Shown here: one piece after another, positions 58,305 to 64,000 of the stretch | How positions within the stretch are numbered: the stretch's first letter is position 1 | How the letters are laid out: the number at the start of each line of letters is the position of its first letter | Source of the DNA: HLUCCA09 sp038745585 | GTDB lineage: Bacteria; Pseudomonadota; Alphaproteobacteria; Rhodobacterales; Rhodobacteraceae | DNA: 64,000 nucleotides | Assembly: GCA_038745585.1 (NCBI GenBank) | Contig: JBCDLH010000008.1 | Span: forward strand, 62,001 to 126,000 | Direction of reading: 5' to 3' | Position numbers and translations under genes: made by a program | The notes under the pieces: model-generated | Seen by the model: only the letters and a program-made list of their open reading frames with translations | What the model was told of the DNA's origin: nothing | Database searches by the model: none

Positions 58305-58760
58305 TTAGGTGATCTCCTCTAAGCGCTCCTTCGACATCTCGCCCGGCACGACCGTGATCGGCACGGGCAAAGTACCCGACGCTTTGGTGAGCGCCGCGAC
58401 AAGCGGGCCTGGCCCGCCTTTTCCGGTGCTCGCGCCGAGGACGAGCACGCCGATCTGCGGGTCTTCGCGAATGAGCTTCAGGATCGTCGGCACCGTTTCT
58501 CCCTCACGGATCACCAGATGCGGGTCGATCCCTTGGCGGTCGCGCATCCACTTGGCGAAGACCTCGAAATGCACTTCAATCCGCTCCCGCGCTTCGGCCC
58601 GCATCACGTCGCCGACGCCGACCCAGTGCTGAAACTCATCCGGCGGGATGACCGACAGGATCTCGACACCGCCGCCCGTGCTCGCCGCGCGCATCGCAGC
58701 AAAGCGCATCGCGTTCAGGCATTCCCGGCTGTCGTCGAGCACCACGAGAAACTTCCGCAT
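58305..58760 (-). CDS. Universal stress protein (UspA family)
   Basis: A 151-aa single-domain USP fold: MRKFLVVLDDSRECLNAMRF at the N-terminus and the ATP-site-like GVLVLGASTGKGGPGPLVAA near residue 115, close to the G-2x-G-9x-G(S/T) motif of ATP-binding members, with the C-terminal strand VPITVVPGEM. GGGAGGG precedes the ATG at 58760. It is downstream of ilvE and upstream of plsY on the same strand. The stress signal it serves is not evident. Confidence 0.9.
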   Translation of the reverse strand: MRKFLVVLDDSRECLNAMRFAAMRAASTGGGVEILSVIPPDEFQHWVGVGDVMRAEARERIEVHFEVFAKWMRDRQGIDPHLVIREGETVPTILKLIREDPQIGVLVLGASTGKGGPGPLVAALTKASGTLPVPITVVPGEMSKERLEEIT

Positions 58761-58842
58761 GGCTGCACCCTCCCGAAGGCCGAGCATGCCGCGCGTTTTC
58801 GGCCATGGCAATCCGCAAGCGTCTGCGCCCACGCTGCCCTGC

Positions 58843-59706
58843 TCAGGTTGTGCTATGCGCCCAGTCCCAATAGAGGTCCCGCGCGCGGCGCGCGACGGGG
58901 CCGACCTGATAGGATGTGCCGTCAAATTCGGTCACCGGCGTGATCTTCATCAGGTTGCCACTTAAAAACACCTCGTCGGCCGCCCGAAACTCATCGAAGC
59001 TCAGAACCTTTTCAACGACTTCGACACCGTCGGCGCGCAGGTTTTCGATGTGACGGGCGCGCGTGATCCCGGCAAGGAACGTGCCGTTCGGAACGGGCGT
59101 AAAGGCGACACCGTCGCGGACCATGAAGACATTGGCCGTCGCTGTCTCGGCCACATTGCCGATTGCGTCGGCGACGAGCGCATTGCCGTAGCCTTTGCGC
59201 CTGGCCTCGGCGAGCATGCGCGCATTGTTTGGGTAGAGACATCCCGCCTTGGCGTTACACACCGCATCGGCGAGGATCGGGCGGTGAAACGCCGTCGTCG
59301 TCAGCGTCGTCGTCGCGTCGGCCGGCGGTACCGGGACCTCTTCGAGGCAGATGGCAAAGCCGGTCGACCCGACCTTGGGCAGGACGCCGAGATACTCCGA
59401 CGTCGTTGCCCAATACATCGGGCGCACATAGAGCGGTGTGTCCTTGGGATAGAGGCCGATCCCCTCCCACACGATCTCGACCATCTCGTCGGTGCTGACG
59501 GTTGGCTCGATCATCAGCGCCTCGGCGGAACGGTTGACGCGTGCGCAATGCAGGTCAAGGTCCGGCGCCAGTCCGTCGACATAGCGCGCGCCGTCAAAGA
59601 CGGTGCTCCCGAGCCAGGCGCCATGGTCCGCCGCCCGCATGATCGGCACATCGCCCTCATGCCAAGCCCCCTCGAAATAGGTGCGGATGTTCGTTCCCAG
59701 GGCCAT
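58843..59706 (-). CDS. ilvE: Branched-chain amino acid aminotransferase (fold-type IV)
   Basis: Last step of Leu/Ile/Val synthesis or first of their breakdown. The 287-aa protein has TNIRTYFEGAWHEGDVPIM, LGSTVFDGARYVDG, LYVRPMYWATTSEY, the PLP lysine in CNAKAGCLYPNNARMLAEAR (near residue 155), VAETATANVFMVRDGV and GITRARHIENL. The start at 59706 matches relatives; the GC-rich open frame further upstream is not conserved-looking. It follows trpS on the same strand after 363 non-coding bases. An aminotransferase class IV with another substrate is a minor alternative. Confidence 0.88.
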   Translation of the reverse strand: MALGTNIRTYFEGAWHEGDVPIMRAADHGAWLGSTVFDGARYVDGLAPDLDLHCARVNRSAEALMIEPTVSTDEMVEIVWEGIGLYPKDTPLYVRPMYWATTSEYLGVLPKVGSTGFAICLEEVPVPPADATTTLTTTAFHRPILADAVCNAKAGCLYPNNARMLAEARRKGYGNALVADAIGNVAETATANVFMVRDGVAFTPVPNGTFLAGITRARHIENLRADGVEVVEKVLSFDEFRAADEVFLSGNLMKITPVTEFDGTSYQVGPVARRARDLYWDWAHSTT

Positions 59707-60069
59707 GCAAGCTGCCTCCATCCGGTCTGCGCGCCGTGCTCGCGCGCGCCCGAGCCTAGGGGCGGCATGCCAGAGCGTCCAGCCCTCGCCGCTGGGGTCT
59801 CCCTCACCCGGGTCTCTGCGGGGCGGGGCGGGGGGGGGCGTGCCGAGATCCAGCGGGGTGCTCAGCGCGCACGCGTTGCGACGGCCCCCAAAGACCGTTT
59901 GCATGGGGCTGTATCGGCGGAGGTTCCCTCGGTTGCTGGCCGCGCCACCGAAGTCGCTCGGCCTGCGCGCCGATCCGCGCCTCGCTCAGCGTCGCGCTGG
60001 CACCCTCGGCACGGAGCAGGTCCGCGCCACCTCGAGACGCGGTGCGATCGCCCAGCCCCACGCCATGGC
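59707..60069. other. 363-bp non-coding stretch with a G-quadruplex motif
   Basis: Between trpS and ilvE (both minus strand). It carries no supported gene. At 59820-59838 the plus strand is GGGGCGGGGCGGGGGGGGG, which can form a four-tetrad G-quadruplex with single-base loops, about 114 bp upstream of the ilvE start on the template strand. The rest shows no clear promoter, terminator or RNA gene. Confidence 0.6.
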
Positions 60070-61122
60070 TCAGCCTGTCGGAGCGCCCACCATCCCAACG
60101 ATCTCATAAGTCTCGCGCAGGATGGGCGCCGAGATCGCACGCGCCCGTTCGGCTCCGCGTGCGAGTATCCGATCGATCTCGGCCGGATCCTCCATCAGGC
60201 GCGACATCTCGGCCGAGATGGGGGCAAGCTCGGCCACTGCAAGCTCGGCCAGCGCGGGCTTGAACTCTGAAAACGGCTTGCCGGCATGCGCGTCGATCAC
60301 GGCATCGACGCTTTGCTCCGAGAGCGCAGCGTAAATGTTGACGAGGTTTTTCGCCTCGGCCCGGTCGGCCAAGCCCTCCGCCGTCTCCGGCAGCGGTTCG
60401 GGGTCGGTCCGCGCCTTGCGGATCTTCTGCGCGATTGTGTCCGCATCGTCCGTGAGGTTGATCCGCGTCATATCCGAGGGGTCGGATTTGGACATCTTCT
60501 TTGTGCCATCGCGCAGCGACATCACGCGCGTCGCCGCCCCTTCGATCACGGGCTCGGTGAGCGGAAAGAACTCCACACCATAATCGTGGTTAAACTTCAT
60601 CGCGATATCCCGCGTGAGCTCAAGATGCTGGCGCTGATCCTCGCCCACGGGCACATGCGTCGTATGGTAGAGGAGGATATCGGCGGCCATTAGAGCGGGG
60701 TAGGCAAAGAGCCCGAGGGAGGCATTCTCTGCGTTTTTGCCCGCCTTGTCCTTAAACTGCGTCATCCGCTTCATCCATCCCATGCGCGCGACGCAATTAA
60801 AGAGCCAGGCCAGCTGCGCGTGCCCCGGTACTTGGGATTGGTTGAAGAGGACGGAACGTTCAGGATCGATCCCGACGGCGAGATACCCCGCCGCGAGCTC
60901 CCGCGTGTGCTGGGTCAGCGCCGCCGGGTCCTGAAAGATGGTGATCGCGTGCAGATCGACGATGCAATAGACCGTCTCATAGGCCCCCGCCTCCTGCATC
61001 TCGACAAACTGGCGCATTGCGCCCAGGTAGTTCCCGAGCGTGAGGCCATGGGTCGGCTGGATCCCCGAAAAGACGCGGGGGGCAAACGTGCGGGGGGGAG
61101 CGCTGGGGGCGGCGTCGGACAT
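60070..61122 (-). CDS. trpS: Tryptophanyl-tRNA synthetase
   Basis: Class I aminoacyl-tRNA synthetase charging tRNA-Trp. The 350-aa protein has the HIGH-type motif FSGIQPTHGLTLGNYLGAM, the VDLHAIT segment, VPVGEDQRQHLELTRDIA and the KMSKS loop in DGTKKMSKSDPSD near residue 210. The ATG at 61122 (MSDAAPSAPP) gives the normal length with a short alanine/proline-rich lead. It is divergent from the rhomboid-like gene and upstream of ilvE. Confidence 0.97.
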   Translation of the reverse strand: MSDAAPSAPPRTFAPRVFSGIQPTHGLTLGNYLGAMRQFVEMQEAGAYETVYCIVDLHAITIFQDPAALTQHTRELAAGYLAVGIDPERSVLFNQSQVPGHAQLAWLFNCVARMGWMKRMTQFKDKAGKNAENASLGLFAYPALMAADILLYHTTHVPVGEDQRQHLELTRDIAMKFNHDYGVEFFPLTEPVIEGAATRVMSLRDGTKKMSKSDPSDMTRINLTDDADTIAQKIRKARTDPEPLPETAEGLADRAEAKNLVNIYAALSEQSVDAVIDAHAGKPFSEFKPALAELAVAELAPISAEMSRLMEDPAEIDRILARGAERARAISAPILRETYEIVGMVGAPTG

Positions 61123-61258
61123 CGGACAAAGCTCTCGTGGATCGGCGGCGCCGCGATCGGCTGTGGCCATCGCAGCCCGGCTCGCTTATCGGGGGGGCAG
61201 GCCAGCGTCAACCGACGCACGCTGCGCCTTGCCCCGTGATCAAAGGCGGCTCGCGACG

Positions 61259-61945
61259 ATGCACGACACCGATCCCTCTCCCATCAACGCATTGCCGGCG
61301 GTTGTCGTCGTCCTCTCGCTCGCGATTTTTGGCGTTGAGCTCATTTTCATGCTGGCGCGTTCGGGTCTGCTCGGAGCCACGGGGGGCGGCGAGGATTGGC
61401 GCATCTTCGCTCTAGACCGGTTCGCTTTCTCGGGCGAGATCTTCGATTGGATGCTGGAGACGGGCCGCTACCCGCTGAACCATCTCCAACGGTTCGTGAC
61501 CTACCCGTTCGTCCATTTCTCCTTCACGCAGATGATCTTCGTCGTCGTCTTCGTTCTCGCGCTCGGGAAGATGGTCGGCGAAGTCCTCTCACAGCTAGCC
61601 GTCGTCGTGATCTTCTTTGCCTCCGCCATCGTGGGCGCGCTGGCCTATGCGCTGCTCCTCGACGACCCGATCGATCTCGCCGGCGGGTTTCCAGCCGCCT
61701 ACGGGCTGATCGGCGGCTACACGTTCATTCTTTGGGTTGGGTATGGCGCTGTCGGCGCCAACCAATTTCGCGCCTTTACGCTGATCGGGTTTCTGCTCGG
61801 CATCCAACTTGTCTTTGGCCTCCTCTTCAATGTTGGCAATGCGTGGGTCGCCGAAGTCGCCGGGTTTCTCACCGGGCTCGCGCTCTCGCCCCTTCTCGTG
61901 CCGGGCGGTCTCGCGCGGCTTCTTGCACGGCTCCGGCAGCGCTAG
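61259..61945 (+). CDS. Rhomboid-family membrane protein lacking the catalytic dyad
   Basis: A 228-aa protein with about six membrane segments in rhomboid order. TM2-like YPLNHLQRFVTYPFVHFSFT includes the family's Arg/His-rich loop. Where active rhomboids have GASGAxxGLxG the sequence reads GGFPAAYGLIG, and where they have AHxGGFxxG it reads AEVAGFLTG, so Ser and His are both replaced. It should therefore bind or shield membrane proteins rather than cut them. The start at 61259 is the only ATG just before the first membrane segment. ytoQ follows 57 bp downstream. Confidence 0.78.
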   Translation: MHDTDPSPINALPAVVVVLSLAIFGVELIFMLARSGLLGATGGGEDWRIFALDRFAFSGEIFDWMLETGRYPLNHLQRFVTYPFVHFSFTQMIFVVVFVLALGKMVGEVLSQLAVVVIFFASAIVGALAYALLLDDPIDLAGGFPAAYGLIGGYTFILWVGYGAVGANQFRAFTLIGFLLGIQLVFGLLFNVGNAWVAEVAGFLTGLALSPLLVPGGLARLLARLRQR

Positions 61946-62002
61946 CGCATCGACCGGGCCAAAGCGCGGCTTACCTACCCGCTCACAAAGGAGGGACCGA
62001 CC

Positions 62003-62473
62003 ATGACCCTGAATGTCTACCTAAGCGGCGAGATCCACAGCGACTGGCGCGCGCGCATCATCGAGGGCGCCGCAGGCCTCGATGTCGCCTTCGACGGTCC
62101 AGTGACGGACCATGCTGCAAGCGACGATTGCGGCGTCGCCATCCTCGGCGCCGAAACAAACAAGTATTGGCACGACCATAAGGGTGCAATGCTCAACGCG
62201 ATCCGGACGCGGCGAGGCATCGCGCACGCGGATGTCGTCGTCGTGCGGTTCGGCGACAAGTACAAGCAATGGAACGCGGCCTTTGACGCGGGCTATGCTG
62301 CCGCGCTTGGAAAGTCGCTTATCGTGTTGCATCCGCCTGAACATCAGCACGCGCTGAAAGAGGTCGACGCCGCCGCACTCGCCGTCGCCGAAGAGCCCGA
62401 GCAGGTGGTCGAGATCCTGCGCTACGTCGTGACAGGGGCGCTGCCGGGGGCTTCGGCGCAAGCCGCCGAATAG
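62003..62473 (+). CDS. ytoQ: YtoQ family protein
   Basis: A 156-aa soluble protein of the YtoQ family, function unknown, with a nucleoside deoxyribosyltransferase-like flavour. It begins LNVYLSGEIHSDWRARIIEG and contains AILGAETNKYWHDHKGAMLN, RTRRGIAHADVVVVRFGDKY and WNAAFDAGYAAALGKSLIVL, which together fit the family over its full length. AAGGAGGG lies 9 nt before the ATG. It is downstream of the rhomboid-like gene and convergent with the GST gene. Confidence 0.88.
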   Translation: MTLNVYLSGEIHSDWRARIIEGAAGLDVAFDGPVTDHAASDDCGVAILGAETNKYWHDHKGAMLNAIRTRRGIAHADVVVVRFGDKYKQWNAAFDAGYAAALGKSLIVLHPPEHQHALKEVDAAALAVAEEPEQVVEILRYVVTGALPGASAQAAE

Positions 62474-62568
62474 GTCGCGAGCGCACCAGGCGCGTTGGGT
62501 CGATCCGACGCCCCGCGGCGCGCCTGGGCATCCACCGGCGCCCCTGGTCTTGGCAAGGGTGGCCCGCG

Positions 62569-63267
62569 CTACTCCCGAGAGGGGATCGTCAACCCGCGCT
62601 GCACCGCGGGCCGTTCTAGAAACCGATCGAGATAGGCCATTGTGCGCGGGTGATCCCCCCACCCGACCATGTCGCGCGCGCCGTAGAACTCGAGCCCCCG
62701 CAGCCATGGGGCAATCGCGATGTCAGCGATGGAATAGTCCCCCGCAATCCAGTCTTGCCCGCCAAGCTGGCCCTCTATCACGCCGAGCAGCCGCTTTGCC
62801 TCGGCGATGTAGCGCTCGCGCGGGCGCGGATCTTCGATCTCGGCCCCTTTGAACTTCACGAAAAACCCAAGCTGGCCAAACATCGGCCCAACCCCGCCCA
62901 TCTGAAACATCACCCATTGGGTGATGCGGTGCCGGTCGGATGTCGTCTGTCCGATCAGCTTGCCCGTCTTCTCGCCGAGATAGAGAAGGATCGCGCCGGA
63001 CTCAAAGAGACCGATCGGCGCCCCGTCCGGACCGTTGGGATCTAGGATCGCGGGGATCTTGTTGTTTGGGTTCAGCGAAAGGAACGCGGGGCTTTTGACG
63101 TCTGCGTCCGACAGTGTGACCCGGTGCACCTCGTAGGGCAGCCCCGTCTCCTCCAACAGGATCGAGACTTTGACGCCATTGGGCGTCGGAAAGGAGAAGA
63201 GCTGCAGGAGCGTCGGATCCTTCGGGATCCACTTTTCGGTGATTGGAAATGCGCTGAGATCTGCCAT
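62569..63267 (-). CDS. Glutathione S-transferase family protein (YfcG/Ure2p-like, nu class)
   Basis: A 232-aa cytosolic GST-fold protein. The N-terminal thioredoxin-like domain has LFSFPTPNGVKVSILLEETG with the Thr/Asn site of nu-class enzymes, LNPNNKIPAILDPNG and the ESGAILLYLGEKTG glutathione-binding loop. The helical C-terminal domain includes WVMFQMGGVGPMFGQLGFFV and the N-capping box IAGDYSIADIAIAPW. Members of this class often act as disulfide-bond reductases with two glutathiones. gshA is in the same window but not linked. Confidence 0.92.
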   Translation of the reverse strand: MADLSAFPITEKWIPKDPTLLQLFSFPTPNGVKVSILLEETGLPYEVHRVTLSDADVKSPAFLSLNPNNKIPAILDPNGPDGAPIGLFESGAILLYLGEKTGKLIGQTTSDRHRITQWVMFQMGGVGPMFGQLGFFVKFKGAEIEDPRPRERYIAEAKRLLGVIEGQLGGQDWIAGDYSIADIAIAPWLRGLEFYGARDMVGWGDHPRTMAYLDRFLERPAVQRGLTIPSRE

Positions 63268-63383
63268 GCGGCCCTCCGTTTGGTCAGCTGCCAGCCTAAA
63301 CGGTCCTGCCGGGGGTAACAGCCATCAAAAAGCGACAGCGATCAGTGCCCTGGCGCACAGTCCCCATCGCCAAAGGTGCGCAA

Positions 63384-63416
63384 GAAAAGAAAGGAGGGCC
63401 AAACACCCTCCTTTAC
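63384..63416 (-). terminator. Rho-independent terminator after the VPLPA-CTERM gene
   Basis: AAAGGAGGG (63390-63398) and CCCTCCTTT (63406-63414) form a perfect 9-bp stem with a 7-nt loop. On the minus strand it is followed by CTTTTCTT and starts 26 bp after the gene's stop codon. Confidence 0.8.
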
Positions 63417-63441
63417 GTCAACGTATAGGCTGAGTGTTGTG

Positions 63442-64000
63442 TTAGGCCGCCGACCTTTTGGAGCGGCGCGTCTGCCACACCAAGAGGCCGATGGCACCGC
63501 CGAGGAGCGGCAGAGCCGGCGGCACGGGGATGACGGGCATGTCGTCGACCTCAAAGGACACCGTCACGCTGCGCAGGAAAAACCCACCGTCGCCGAACAG
63601 GATCTCCGAGTTGGGCGTAAGGTTGGTCCACGCGAAGGTCTGCGCCGGCCCAAAGGTGCTGCCCGCGTCGACCTCAACGCCGGCAGGGTCTATGTCGTAT
63701 ACGAAGTCAACGAAGGTCCCGCCCGGATCCGACGGGTCGAAGGCGCGGCCGGTCTGCGTACTGCCAAACCCGAGCGCCGAGAAGCCGAGGAGGGTAACGT
63801 CGTCGGAAAAGTCAAGGAAGAGTGTCTCGCCGGCGCCGACATTGGCGCGCCCGGAAGAGCTCAGATCGCCGATTGAGAGGCCACGGCCGAACTGATTGAC
63901 GTCGTCGGGACCGGTTGACTCACCTGTGACCGTCAAAGTCGGAGCACCGACAGGCGGGGCGACACCAAGCTGCGGCGTATAGGGGTTTCCGGCCGGCGCG
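63442..64000 (-). CDS. VPLPA-CTERM sorting domain-containing exported protein (5' part outside window)
   Basis: The open frame continues to the right edge, so the N-terminus is missing; 186 codons are visible. The region is a secreted-type, beta-rich, Gly/Ser/Thr/Asp-rich sequence without lysine-rich stretches, ending with the classical tripartite sorting tail: VPPALPLLGGAIGLLVW followed by QTRRSKRS. The VPLPA-CTERM signal is recognised by an exosortase in Rhodobacteraceae, which anchors or processes surface proteins. No exosortase gene is in the window. The ligand or function of the mature domain is unknown. Confidence 0.88.
   Translation of the reverse strand, partial: APAGNPYTPQLGVAPPVGAPTLTVTGESTGPDDVNQFGRGLSIGDLSSSGRANVGAGETLFLDFSDDVTLLGFSALGFGSTQTGRAFDPSDPGGTFVDFVYDIDPAGVEVDAGSTFGPAQTFAWTNLTPNSEILFGDGGFFLRSVTVSFEVDDMPVIPVPPALPLLGGAIGLLVWQTRRSKRSAA

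Noticed and set aside
1..64000. tRNA, rRNA, CRISPR, insertion-sequence, phage-integrase and riboswitch signals sought across the window
   Set aside because: No cloverleaf-type sequences, regularly spaced repeats, transposase or integrase proteins, or known riboswitch cores were recognised; the cobalamin operon promoter, where a B12 riboswitch might be, lies outside the window.

Overview
The window is 64 kb of high-GC chromosomal DNA that looks like the core genome of an alphaproteobacterium of the Rhodobacteraceae (order Rhodobacterales). The indications are a 318-aa malyl-CoA/beta-methylmalyl-CoA lyase of the Rhodobacter Mcl1 type, an aerobic (cob-type) cobalamin cluster, a LexA box of the GTTC/GAAC-N7 direct-repeat kind, a VPLPA-CTERM sorting signal, a membrane-anchored cytochrome c next to pheA, and a short AT-containing intergenic repeat that I associate with this family. 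Almost all of it is densely packed, with many 1-8 bp gene overlaps. I see no insertion sequence, prophage, CRISPR array, tRNA or rRNA.

Layout. 1-3661 (+): end of a cobalamin operon (cobE fragment, cobM, cobB, cobA, cobF). 3890-5657 (-): an imuB gene with a LexA box but without imuA or dnaE2 beside it. 5725-5830 (-): SRP (4.5S) RNA. 5876-11168 (-): a small conserved-looking protein, a NitT/TauT-type ABC importer and a CpdB-like nucleotidase. 11431-14469: nudC, an SRPBCC protein, pheA and a membrane-anchored cytochrome c. 14719-22054 (+): a yejABEF-type peptide importer followed by a glycosyltransferase. 22297-25034: aldehyde dehydrogenase, a Tat-exported L,D-transpeptidase and a small unknown. 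25125-30391 (-): a truB-(DUF1643)-(haloacetate dehalogenase-like)-rpsO-pnp block. 30704-33882: DUF2794, an NlpC/P60 peptidase plus M17 aminopeptidase pair, and a degenerate HPt-like protein.

34154-34687 is a nonsense-disrupted SRPBCC gene. 35005-39741 (-): asd, clpS, rluA, a LysE exporter, free-methionine-sulfoxide reductase and a thiolase. 39848-41082 (+): a STAS antagonist and an anti-sigma kinase. 41422-45930: gamma-glutamyltransferase (+) facing a D-amino-acid operon (-) of dgcN, dgcA and a D-amino-acid transaminase. 46081-52427: a DJ-1-like protein, accA, a DsbD-domain protein, yqgE, plsC, a zinc-ribbon membrane protein and mcl1. 52700-57613: ubiA, rsmE, GNAT, a membrane protein, gshA and a small membrane protein. 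57617-64000: plsY, a universal stress protein, ilvE, trpS, a degenerate rhomboid, ytoQ, a GST and the 3' part of a VPLPA-CTERM surface protein.

Most genes are housekeeping. The points that deserve a second look are the D-glutamate/D-amino-acid operon, the family of directional intergenic repeats (five copies), the SRPBCC gene with two in-frame stops, the orphan LexA-controlled imuB, an unexplained hairpin-rich region upstream of the DUF2794 gene, a G-quadruplex motif in the ilvE leader, and several proteins whose folds are recognisable but whose catalytic residues are gone (rhomboid, DJ-1-like, HPt-like).
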